A DNA stretch of 64,000 nt. Origin: Mansonella perstans. Lineage: Eukaryota; Nematoda; Chromadorea; Rhabditida; Onchocercidae. Below the pieces are notes generated by a model. It did no database searches, was not told the origin of the DNA, and saw only the letters and a program-made list of their open reading frames with translations. A program made the translations under genes and the position numbers. This document shows positions 30,301 to 42,000 of this stretch, one piece after another (position 1 is the stretch's first letter; each line of letters opens with the position of its first letter). Location of the stretch: assembly GCA_037074765.1 (NCBI GenBank), contig JBAMDO010000568.1:186001-250000 (forward strand). Direction: 5' to 3'.

Positions 30301-31710
30301 AATCAGCTGGTGGGCAGTAACGAAAAATAATTTAAAATCACATGAAAATTACCATGGTGGCAATAAATGATACTTCTGTTGTATTTTTTCATCGAACAAA
30401 AATTGGTGGATACAATATCCAATATGGATACAATATATGATTCCAGCTTAATTTATTTGTAAAGAAACATGAAAAATTCATTAAGTTAAAGCAGTTTTCT
30501 TGAAATTATTTCTTAATTTGGTGACTAGATGGAAATGTTAACCAGTTATGAGTCAAAGTTAGCAATTCAACAAGCCAAAAACTGTAAGTGATAATAATAA
30601 TAATCAAAGAATGATAATAATGAAACGCAAGCTTAGAAATTCAGTTATGAATGTCATAGTAATAAATTAAACATTCAAAAAGTGGTTTGAAAAAAAAAGA
30701 ATAGCATTACAATTAATGGTCATTCATTTCCAATTCTATTAATTCTTTCTGGCACAATCATTCATGCGATTATTTCTTTTACCGGATGACAAACTTCGAT
30801 CAAATCTAATTTATAGAACAAATACATAAAGTGCGACAACAGTTTTCAGTAATCACTCCTAATTAATACAGTTAAAGCTTAATTCAAAGAAGAGGCGATT
30901 TTCTGACCAAAATAATCTTTTATGGCAATTTTCAGCAACTGGAAATTGAGATTTCCGTCAAGTGAAGTGAGATTTGATCCTCATTTGACTATGCTCTCAT
31001 CTGCTTACTTTTTTTTTCTTCTGGTGAACATCAACTCACAACTTTTAATGACCAGTGCATATGGCACAAAAGGTGCCGTTACTTGCATTGATTGCGAAAA
31101 ATTATAATTTCATATGAAAGCAAATAAACCATAATATATTAATAATATCATCAAATATATCAGACAGGAAGAATTAACAAGAAATTTCTGTACAATCACA
31201 GCTGCATAAGTGAGATTTTGTGATGAAGCAAGAATCTTAAAGCAGAAGAGAGAAGAGGTAAACATGAAAATACATTTCTGAGCCCAAATAACCAAAAGAA
31301 AGATAACTATTTTTATCAGGAAATTAAACTTTTGCTAATTGATCCCATTCTTTATTTCTATGTTTTCAATAAAATAATTAATTATCATTTGTATGCATCA
31401 AGAAAAGAAAAATCGAAGAGCATTAGGATGAAAGAAAAGACTACATAGATAAAACATCGAAACAAGTTCTGTTAAAAATAACCAGGATGAAGTTGCTCTT
31501 CGAGATAATTAGACAAAAATAATAATTATCTTTTAATGATATGATACTAACAAAAAAGTACAAAGTTTAAGTCATTGTCATCCACGTTTCACTTTGATAA
31601 TGAAAGGATTCAAATACTCGGAAGCTCAAAAAACTATCACAGTGCTTTCAATGAAATATAATAACAGAACTTTTTCATTACTAAGGTAAATTTATTGCTA
31701 AAACCAGAAA

Positions 31711-33558
31711 TTAACACTGACAATTACATCGTTGTTTGGTGAGCACGTAAACATTATTGTCAAAATATCGTTTTTCGCCATAATTTCCTACTGTATGCGG
31801 TTCATCAGATCCATATTTCACAAATTCCATCCGCCTCTTCTGCCAGTCAGCATCACCAAGAAATTCATATTGGCCATCTTCTGAGAATACCGCTGGTGTA
31901 TGCATATTTGCTCCGGAAAATAGTATAGTGCCGTGGTCAACATCTTTTACCCGCACCCAAGTGAATCTAAAATTTCTTCAGACTTTCGAGAAATAATTAT
32001 TATTATGAAATTCTGTTATTATTATGAGATTCAAAGATGAGTAGTTTCAGCTCCTTTTTATCCGGAAATTTACATGATTTGAAATACTCAAATTACTATG
32101 AAATTCAAACACAAATTGATATTTACTTGAATCCATTAGTATCTGGTGTGCCACTGTAAATCAATAATCGAAAACCCCGATTTAAAACTTTGACCTTATT
32201 ACCAATAATAAATACAGCTTTTGTTCCGCCATCTTCTTCCCAAGCATGTCCCCAAATAGCGGGAATACCACCTCCTGGAATCCTGAAAATGAAATTTTTC
32301 AAATCTCTTAAATTTAGAATGATGACGACAACTAATTCAATCAAGTTTCATGGGAAGATGAAAAACATCTTTGAACACTTAATTGCAAACTGTCCTCTTT
32401 AAATTTTGAAAAACTAAAAAAAGGTTAAATAACTATAGAATGAGCAAAATGTGGAAAATTTGTGTGTTATAGCGAAATACAAAAGAAGAAAATGAAATGA
32501 TTGGCTCATTTTTAAGTTTTAAAAAATACCACAACGCAACAGCTACATCTATCATTGCTGTGCCATCTCGAAGCAACCTTTCAAAGGGTCGAACAGCTTC
32601 CTTTGGTAGTGGCACTGAATCATTATTAACAAATAGAAATGATTGAGGCGGAACTGAATGGCTCTGCTGAAATAATTGCACAATGAATTCCTTAACAATA
32701 AAAATAATTGTCATATGCCTTCTAGCATCTTCCAATATTTTCTTGACTTTAAGGAATTAGGAACGGTTGCCCGTACACTTTTCTAGAGCTTCTTCCTAGC
32801 TATAATCTTCGCACAAATGGGTTCTTATCAATAATACCTCAAAAGCGGAACAGTTAAAGATTTCCAAAGTATTTAACATTCCTAGCTAAATAAAGATACA
32901 ACCTAAATAACCACCGCCATGACAAAGGCTGTTGGTTCAACGCTTAAATGCTCATTAATCTTTAATTTGGATGATCCTCTATGAAACTCAGCAAATACTC
33001 ATCAGTTCCATTATAGGAAGATGATGAAAAACCTTGATCAAAACTCGAAATCTTCAGTTAGGCTTGGACAAATCGAAAGAATTATTTTCTAAAGCTACAT
33101 CCTGAAGCCATTTCTATCGTTAGAAATGATAAAATCATTTCTACGAAGCCTAATTTTGCAAGGTATGAATATCTTTTCAAATCAAATTGAAATTTATTTT
33201 GGACAAAAGCAAAGATTGTTTTGCTATTTAAACTTATAAATTATTCTTGGCTGATTTTAATTTAATCAAGTCTAGAGATCATAACTCTTCTATATTTAAT
33301 ACTATAAATAAGCAATAAATGAATTAATTTTTAATCTGTGAGTGAATTTTTAAAAAAAGCAATTTCAGAAGTTCAGAAAGAATTAACAATTAGCAGAATT
33401 AACAAAAGGTTGACCCTTCAAAAAATTTCATCATTTGCTTGTTATCATGATAAACTAACATAAATAGCAGCGCGTTCGGTACGAACAAATGGCTGTTGGT
33501 CACCGTTGCAAACTGTGGACAAGATTAAGAAAATGAGCTCTCGAAAATGTTTAATCAT
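31711..33558 (-). CDS. Predicted secreted protein of unknown family
   Basis: Four exons in phase: 33460-33558, 32530-32666, 32127-32282 and 31711-31966, giving about 215 residues. The start encodes a hydrophobic signal peptide (MIKHFRELIFLILSTVCNG) with likely cleavage after CNG. Then QPFVRTERAAIY, SFLFVNNDSVPLPKEAVRPF, GGGIPAIWGHAWEEDGG, KVLNRGFRLLIYSGTPDTNG, WVRVKDVDHGTILFSG and finally TKQRCNCQC. Coding character is clear: long open exons, good splice signals, AATAAA (reverse complement at 31689) just past the stop. The middle looks beta-rich. Cysteines cluster at the very end, suggesting a disulfide or a dimer link. I do not recognise the family. The join of exon 1 to exon 2 crosses a 790-bp intron and an extra exon could be missed. 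Confidence 0.6.
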
Positions 33559-34365
33559 CTCCAGTCAATAGCGCACATTGCGAAGCGAAAATCCCTGATT
33601 CTTTCTTTTAGGTCTTTCTTACAGCTGCAATATTTCAATTGATTGACAAAAATCCCTCAAAAATTTATAAAATTACCATTCAGAGAAATCAATGGAAATG
33701 ATTTTACGATGTTTCAAACATCCAAATTGTCAACGTTTCGCTCCCGCTCACAATGTTTCGGAAACGAAGATTATATCTTTATTTTGTATGGCCCAATTTT
33801 TAATTATAGTCTTATAACAAATTTTTTTCAATGTAACTATCTAAATAAAATCTAATTTTGAGTATTATATAACTAAGAATCTGCTACAGCACAGAATTAT
33901 ACCATTATTTTAACTTTTCACTCTCAGTAATACAACTCTTCACCAGTTAATACAATTTTTTCATTATGTGCAATTTGAGCCATAATAATCGTTTTCCAGC
34001 AGTATGTCCTGAAATTTAGAATATTTTTCGTTTTTTGAGAAAGAAATACTGGAAAGAAGCCTTTAAAACAAAACATTTAGCGGCAGCAGTTTCAGTTTCA
34101 TTTCTATCAAAATAACCGTTTTAAACCAAATCGAAAATGAGTCTATTAATGTTATCAATGAATGAGAGTGAAAAAAAGAAAAAAAAAACACAATTGCAAT
34201 AATTTGTTTTGAGTAAAATCATTGAAGAAAATTGTTCCATAAACATACATTACAATTTTTTTTTTGATCAGAACTGAAAGGAAAATATTTCACAAAATTA
34301 TGTCATCGAACATAAAACTAATTTCATTTCTTACTGAAAAAAAGGATTTCATAAGGTGTAATATT

Positions 34366-34410
34366 TCTTATGTAATATTTCTCATGATACATGTAATATT
34401 TCTCATGAAG
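34366..34410. repeat. TAATATTTCTCATG short repeats
   Basis: Three near-identical copies of GTAATATTTCT(C/T)ATG within 45 bp. Confidence 0.8.
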
Positions 34411-35144
34411 TTCAGTTTATCTTACTTATAATTTCTCAGATTAAAAAAAATCCTTCAAAATTTTCTCTCAGAGCTACATTATGCGTTTGAGGGGACAATA
34501 TCTGCAACGATTGATAGTGATAACCTCAACGTTGACATCGACCAAGGCGCTCGACTGATATGTTAATCAGTTATTCTGCACAGATATTTGAATTAAAGTT
34601 GAGCAGTAATGATCCGATGTACTTAATCATTGATAGCCTAATCAAAGGATGACTCAAACGAAATGACCTGCTGATAGCAGCAAGGTATCAAGATAGCAGC
34701 ATGAGATTTTCTCCGGAGATATGCCGTTTGCGTTTGTAGTATATTCCACATGAAATTCTGTACTAAATGATTAAAAAAACTGGTGAATGCAATATTGCTG
34801 TGTAGTACCAAACTAAGTAGTACCAAACTCAGTAGGGGAAGAAAAAGAGAGACTTTATTTCCATGAAGCGACAAATGTTGAATAGTTAAGTGAGAATGTG
34901 TGAAGCATGATTTTTCAAGAGAGGCTAAACTATGTAAAAGTTGGAATAAATTTCGAAATGGCCAAAAAAAAAATCGCAAAGGGAATACAATAGAATGCAA
35001 CTGCACAGTATAATTAGAAGTGAAATGTAAAGGGAGTTGAATGTATTCGTCATCGCTTCCCATTGTCACCCTTACAACAAACATTCAGGAAATCATTCTT
35101 GTCAATAACGGTCTTCACTATTATATATACACTCACACACATCG

Positions 35145-35182
35145 ATACATAATGCATACACACACACACACATACACACACA
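35145..35182. repeat. CA microsatellite
   Basis: Imperfect (CA)n interrupted by TAC and TGC; one of the few non-AT simple repeats in the window. Confidence 0.85.
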
Positions 35183-35706
35183 GTCTGGTGGTACAAAGGA
35201 GTCGACCAGATGAGGAGTTAAATGGTCTTTTAGTTTGTTGAAAACGTGCTATGAATCGTGCAGGTATGCTTTTGATGTCACTGGTTTGAATTTCACTTTC
35301 AGATAAACTCGTAAATCGCCATTGTTTGATCGGTAGACGCAGATGACTTGGATATCTGATGGACATTCATTGTGTTGAAATGAAAAAATAAGTGCGAGGA
35401 AGTTTCAAGTAAGAAGCAAATAGAAAAGTGTGCGTAATGCAGAATTCCTCTGTAAAAATTTAAATTACAAACGTTAAAAAAATCACTTCAAAAGTTTTGA
35501 AAATTTAGGATGTATTTATGTAATTAATTGCATTTATGATATTTCAGAACACTCGGAATTGTGAGAGTAAGCGAACTATTTCTGAAAATTCGGAATACCA
35601 GTGGATCATATTATTTCTTAGGTATCTCATCAAATGTGGAACCTTTCACAGATGATAACTGTTCTCTGCCTAAATTTCCTCGAAAAACTAATTAATAACA
35701 AGATAC

Positions 35707-36050
35707 CTCGCATTTAAGCGGCAAAAAAGTTTAGAAATTTGTTAAGAAAAAAGCAAGCGTTAATATTACAAATGTATCTAAAAATTGATTGCCAAATTAA
35801 AAAAGTTCAGAAAAAATCTCAGAGTCTGAAAAAAAAACTTTCAGAATCTCGCATTTAATCGGCAAACAAGTTTAGAAAATTGTTAAAAATCGAACTGATA
35901 AGTTTAGAAAAAAAAAATGGTTACATCTGTTGTTGTAAACTCTCATCTGTCCATGTGTTTTCCATCACTGAATCAGTTTTTAATAAGAAAAAAGCAAGCG
36001 CTGATATTACAAATGTCCTGAAATTGATTATCAAATTTAATTTTTCGAAA
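35707..36050. repeat. Direct duplication, second copy split by about 97 bp
   Basis: The first copy (about 35707-35800) runs CTCGCATTTAAGCGGCAAA... through AGAAAAAAGCAAGCG to TTGATTGCCAAATT. Its left half recurs at 35848-35886 and its right half at 35984-36050, with unrelated sequence (35887-35983) in between. Confidence 0.8.
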
Positions 36051-36971
36051 AAGTTTCCAAGATCATTCAAATGCTGCTTGCTACAAATAGGGATGAGACT
36101 ACGGTAAGCCATTTAAAACAGTGTCTGAGGATATGTCACCTGTATGCAGACGATGAAACCCTGAATGTACCTCAATTCATTCATGTCATTGTGATAACGA
36201 TGATATGCATAAGTTATCGAGATAAGTCTTTGAGCGATCTCTTATCCTCATTTTGCTAGGCCTTATCCCACAGCGTATTTCAGAAACATTAAAAGACATT
36301 ATAAATTTCAAAAATAAAATCGTTTTTTATGATAAAATTTTTTTCATCCAAATATATTTGTTTGTTTTTTGACAAAAAAAAATATACTTGGATATCACCA
36401 ATTTCTTTCATTCATCATTTTAAGCTAAGATAACGCTAAGACAAAAGTTTATATATAGAGCACTACATTGTTAAGGATTGCTTGCAAGCTATAATGAATC
36501 AGGCTGAAGGCTTCACTATCATGAACTAATTACCACGGATTGATAGGTTTAATTGAACTTAGCTAAGAATTATGCTTTTTCATGCCGGATGCTTTCCTAT
36601 TTTCATAGCATAAATTGAATTCAGTTATTGAACTTCCATGAATGTAGCATTCTTTAAAAGAAAAAACCTTATTCTCGATGACACAGTTAGACTTTCTTCC
36701 ATATGGTGACAGAGACCGGCTAAATTGTTGTAATTCCATAAATCATTTTTGTTTGCATTCTAATAAACAGAAACAAAACATACCAACAAAATACCAACAA
36801 AACACAACAGCCACGTTACCAAAGTTTAAACAAAATACCAATGTTTTTGTAGGGATACCAACAAAAACATTAAAACCAAAGAACAGTAAAACTAGAATGT
36901 GTTTTTGTAAGCATGAACAATGATTTTTTTTTATTCATTTGTTATTCAAGTAACATGAGAAAGAAATAATT

Positions 36972-38128
36972 TTATTTTAGGAAAAATGGAATTGAATAGC
37001 GACCCTTCAATATTTTTTTTGCTCGCAACGACGGTTGAAACCTGAAAAAATAATTTTATTCCAGCAATCCTTCGATGAAGATATTATATAAGATAAAAAA
37101 TTTGAAACATAAACAATTTAAGCACAATAAACAGGATAGTAAAGCCTATAAAATTGACCTGAATGCGTTTCCGAATAAAATATATATTTTGCCTTCCAGT
37201 GTAAATTGAAATGTGGTATCTTGCTTTGGAATAGCTAAAAATATAATAATTCGGCAAAAAAATGAAAGAGACTTCGTAAATTTGTTCAATATATGAACAA
37301 AATATTTAACTTAAAGAATGGAAGATAAAGAAAAGGATACAAGAAAATGAAAAAATGAAATTCTATAAAAGAATAGATTCGTTTAGAACTAACTTAGCAA
37401 ACGATTTTGTTTTGTGATCAGCATGAAAGTTTGCCTTGTTTCACGAACTACAATGCCACAAATGCCAATCTAGAATGGATATGTTTCACTATTTAAAGCT
37501 AACAATTGCAAAATTTCACGCAAACGACGTGAAAATGAAATTTTAATCCTGGCGATAATTGTAAAAGTACCTGCGCTGGATTAGAAGCTTCAGCAACCAT
37601 CATCAGACATCCATGATAGTCGGCTTTCAACACTCGAGTATCCCGCTGACCACCGGATCCATTAACCAAGGTACTGAAGTAATCACACCACAATTCATAG
37701 AGTGGTTCAAATTGCGAATATCTGAAGTTGAACAATACATTCTGATGCTATTGAAAAGCTCAAATCTCGGTTTTGGATACTACTATTATAATCCCAGTTC
37801 TTGTTGATATAACAACTTTGAGCAATGAATGCATTGTGAAGTAAAACTACTCTTCTCAGCAAATCCACTACAAAAACTAAACTGTTAAGATACTATTTAT
37901 ATGTATCATCCCTCGAAATTAAATCAAATTTATAAACAATAGCGCATTAAGAACAAAAAATCTAAAGAAATACTTCAAATTCTTCATATCATTCTTTGCA
38001 AGTCTTCTTTTTACAAAATTCTCCATTGGCTGCCGATGGATTTTGACTTCCTTCTTAATTCGTTTTTCCAAAATAAAAACTTTATGCGGATTCAGTTGTT
38101 CAAATGAAGTAGAAGCTTTAGCACTCAT
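36972..38128 (-). CDS. POP4: RNase P/MRP protein subunit POP4 (Rpp29)
   Basis: Conserved protein subunit of RNase P (tRNA 5' end maturation) and RNase MRP (rRNA processing); nuclear/nucleolar. Five exons in phase: 37974-38128, 37571-37721, 37394-37469, 37159-37234 and 36972-37041, coding 175 residues from ATG at 38128 to TAA. The N-terminal part is basic and helical (ILEKRIKKEVKIHRQP, MENFVKRRLAKNDMKNLK). The Sm-like beta-barrel follows: YSQFEPLYELWCDYF, RVLKADYHGCLMMVAEASNP, IGICGIVVRETRQTFMLITK, TIPKQDTTFQFTLEGKIYIL and the basic C-terminal FQPSLRAKKILKGRYSI. These align in order with human POP4. It is shorter than the human protein (220), mainly at the N-terminus, a variable region. It lies about 960 bp downstream of ZC3H18 on the same strand. 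Confidence 0.94.
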
Positions 38129-39086
38129 TTTCGAATTTAGAAGCCAGTATCCAATTATATCCGAAATAGCGCACCATAAAACAAATTCAGTTTAATAAAA
38201 TACGTATAACTAAATAGTACACTTCAACAAACTGTTGAAATTCCAAAATTTTATACTACAACGATACTTGAAAGAATCATAAATCCCCTTAATAATACAA
38301 CATTAATTAGAATTCCACCTATTCCCGTTACTTTCAAAGTCTTTTAAAGATATCGCGACGCGCAAAAAAATTTCCAAATTTTTGATGAAAATACGATTAG
38401 GAAACTTGTGAATCAAACATTGACTTCTAAGCGTATATAAGTACAGATATAACAAATCAACAGAAATTTTTAACTAAATTTTATTTTCTATTTTATATTG
38501 CAGAAAAATTATAGAGCTAAAATATAAATAGAATCCAATATAAAATAATAAATATCAACTAACAATTATCATTCTAAAATCAATTTTTCTAAAATATTTG
38601 AGCCAGAATACGACAGATACACAACTTATTATCTGGACTTATTAGTATCTGGACAGATATGTCTGATATTATTTATATTCTGTCTTCAACAGGTCACATC
38701 TGGAGACTCTAGACCGAACTTTACTACAAAAACGAGTAAAAAATACGAATGAATTTCTGTTCTGAAAATTTGTTCTTAACTTCTACAAAGACATGTGACC
38801 TCAGACTTCTTCTTGAGAAGAAAATAAGATAAAGTTCAACAAAAAAAAGATTTATATGAAGTTCAATATCGAACAATTATGCTGCGTAAATATGGTAATG
38901 GTTCAATCAAAAAAATGAAGATAAATTAAAATGTTCTTATGAACACAAACAAGTGTTTCTAGATAAATTATAATAACGATCATAAATAACGATAAAAGTA
39001 TGGAACAAAAAAAAATAAATAAATAAACGCTTCAACACAAAAATACTCGAAAAGACTAGACAAAAAATATTGTGGTTTATACAACT
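38129..39086. other. Spacer between ZC3H18 and POP4
   Basis: AT-rich, with AAATAAATAAATAAA near 39010 (plus-strand orientation). No coding block. It holds the ZC3H18 3' UTR and the POP4 leader. Confidence 0.55.
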
Positions 39087-42000
39087 TCAAATAACTGGTC
39101 GACTACGTTTGCGAGCTATTGCTTCTTCAACACATTTCAATTGACGTAATAATTCAGCACGCCGTTCCTCTTTTTCTGCTTCATTATCCACGTAATCGTT
39201 ATCTGAAATAAAAACAAAATGAAAATTATGAATAACTGTCACTGTTAAAAATTTACAAATGTTTTCCATAAAGCTTAAGAAATTGTAACGCACCATCGAC
39301 ACTTGACTCATGAAACTCTGCAATTGCTTTTCTTGAAGCTGGCCGTGAATTTCCAGCCGATGAAATTTTCTTTGAATGTTGTGCAATTGGTTCGTGTATA
39401 GATGTGTCGGACGCATTCTAAAGAACACTTTTAAAGCTTAAACAAAAATTTCGTGAAAGGAAGGAATTATACATGAGGCATCTGTTAAAAATCAAATCTG
39501 ATTTATCGTTTGTTCTCCACTTGAAAAGAAAAAAAAAGAACTTTTCACTAAGAAAACCGTGATTATTCCTCGCTTATTCAACCACTTTTTTCTCATTATA
39601 GCGGTCTAATCTTTCACACATGCTCTATAAACAGAGAAGCAAGCTAATGTCTGACTACGAAATGAGTGTCACCTCATCCTCGTCGCTGGAAACATCCTCT
39701 GCTGCTACCTCTGGAGATAGCGGTATCCCTTCGGTAGGCAAGCCATCATCAACTTTTTTTTTGAGGCGATATGCAGCAGGCTCTGCATCATCACTACTGC
39801 TACTTGAACTCCTTAAATTACCACCATATATGCTTTTAGTATAGCCGTTTACAATCTATTTCGGAAAAATTATTCAAATGACCCACCAACAAAAGCAAAT
39901 CCAAAACGGTTTTTTAACCGTTTTTCAGAAATAAATCTTATTCGGCAAATAGTTGCTCTCTAAGTAATGTCTTCGTTGCAGTCATGATTGCTCATCTTGG
40001 ATACTGTCAAAATGTTGTTCGGAGCTATTTCTGCGGGAAATTTACCAGTTATTTCGCAGATGATTCACTATCCACAAATTATAAAACGTTTTATGATATT
40101 TGTAACGCTTCCGGCATACACGTACAAATTTTTCAAATTTAATAACGACAGAAGTCGAACACTATTTAGCCAGTGATACAGACTAACCCAGAAGTACTCG
40201 ATGAAATTTCATCACTTGACATATTGTCTTTTCTTGTGAGCAAAACTTTTCTTTTATGAGCTTTATCGGGACGACCAGTAACTCCTTTCACTCTTTTTAT
40301 CCCTTGCTGCGCAATTCCAGAGCGAAGCGATGGCGATAAAGAGAGTCTGAACTTACTGCTGGATGATAGCAGCAAAGAACGTTAATTAACAATGGACCAT
40401 TAAAGATAACAAGTTTAGTAATATAAATTTAAATTCCATTGATTAGTCAAAACTCAACCTTTTAAGTGGGTTGGAAGACGAGTATCGTTTGTTTTGATTA
40501 TTCGACCGCTCGAACGAATGCATATAGCCACGAACAGCACTAGATCGATGCACTGATTGTACAGGAGATCTGTAAAAGAATGAATTCTCTTATTCACATT
40601 AATCGTCTTACATCATTAACATATGACTCATCTACAGTCGATTTTCAATTCCATGCGTTTATTTCACTTGTAAAATCTATCATATTTTTCCAAAATTCAT
40701 CATATTCATCATACTAATACTTACATACCACCTTTTTCAATTCAATATAAAAAATCAAATTAGACAAAATTCCTAATACAAAAAAAAAATTTAGATAAAA
40801 ACCTTTTCTTTTTTGGGATACGAAAGGATGAAAGATCTGTTGCTCTCAAAGATCCATCATCATCAACTAGATTTCCAGAAGCAACAGCAGATACCAGCGA
40901 AAAACGAAACGCCGACTGTTGACGGCTTCCTGAGGATGCTCGGGAATGTGACCGAGAACGAGAAGTTATTGATGAACCGGCACTTGCGCTTCTAAAATCG
41001 AAGACTAAACATAAAGCAAACCAAGATTTCGATGCAAGTGCAAAGATTTCACAAAAATTTTGAAATAAAATAAGATATCCGAAGTAATAGCAGAAACCTA
41101 TTATTTTATATAAACAATATTTCACACTAAAAGCAAAAACATTTTCACTCTCCACAAAATTTTAACTTTAAATGAAACTTCAATAAACCTTGAAACACTG
41201 CTTGCTGAACTAGCAGTACCCTGAAGACGTGTCTGTTTTTTATTATCATTAGTTCGACGCGTCTTTTGGAGTTCTGCCCCAAGTGTTAAAGACATCAGTT
41301 CTCGATCCTTACTTCGTCCTTTCTTGTATGATCTTTCCCACGGATCATGAATCTGCTCACCAGCTGCAATTTGAGGTGATTTACAGCTGAATTCACATCA
41401 TGAGTTTAGTACTTTCCATGTTTAGCTGCTACTTCCAAATTTATTGCAACTGTGCCATAATTAATATCTTTACAAGGTCTGTCCAATTTCATGCATGAAG
41501 TGAATGTTTACCAAAAAGCTAACCTGAAAGAAGACCACCCACAGTACCTCCACTGCTTCTTTTTCGACCTGTTTCCCGTCTTTCTGTTAATAGCGGGGAT
41601 CCGCGCCGTTTTTTTAAAGGCGAAGGCGAACGATGCAGACTCGGTGACTGGGAATCTCGTGGCGTTCGAGGAAGTGGTGAACGAGCGCTACGAGGTGAAG
41701 AATCACGCTGTGATGGGCGATAATGTTCATTCAGCGAACTAAAATGAACAATTATGTGATATTAATTGCAATACTGTTATTGTCAGCCTCATACGATTAT
41801 AGTGATATCAATTTGAAGTATTTCTGCATGAACTTTTTCTATGCTTAAAACCCAAAGTACAAACTTACAATTCGTGTCTCGGAAGAAGTCCATGACGTCG
41901 AGAAGTTGGCCTTCCATTCGGGTATAGCACTTGTGGTCCAAGATCTAAACATCTTAAGCCGTAGTTCCTTTAATTTACAGAAGTCATATGCAAAACCAAC

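Larger units (their letters stand above)
23087..31710. other. Gene-poor stretch of 8.6 kb
   Basis: No ORF here resembles a known protein. Contents I can name: tandem repeats at 26468-26600, 26861-26929 and 27259-27318, an A18 run near 25662, and an exon-like block with clean splice borders at 28372-28440 (EFRTYRDYIFEPKKAL...) with no partner found. A 61-codon opening at 30922-31107 contains a signal-peptide-like segment. The 5' side must hold the FIG4 3' UTR. Confidence 0.55.
33559..36971. other. Intergenic, secreted-protein gene to POP4
   Basis: About 3.4 kb. Contains a TAATATTTCTCATG repeat at 34366-34410, a CA/TG microsatellite at 35145-35182, the split duplication at 35707-36050 and an ACCAACAAAAT repeat near 36778-36800. 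A 148-codon minus opening at 34638-35084 is hydrophobic and composition-driven; I do not call it a gene. Confidence 0.6.

Noticed and set aside
34638..35084. 148-codon minus opening
   Set aside because: Leu/Phe/Ser-rich with no conserved pattern and no exon partners.
41491..41742. Plus-strand opening over the SR-rich ZC3H18 exon
   Set aside because: Mirror of an Arg/Ser-rich coding exon on the minus strand, which is supported by order of blocks with the family.
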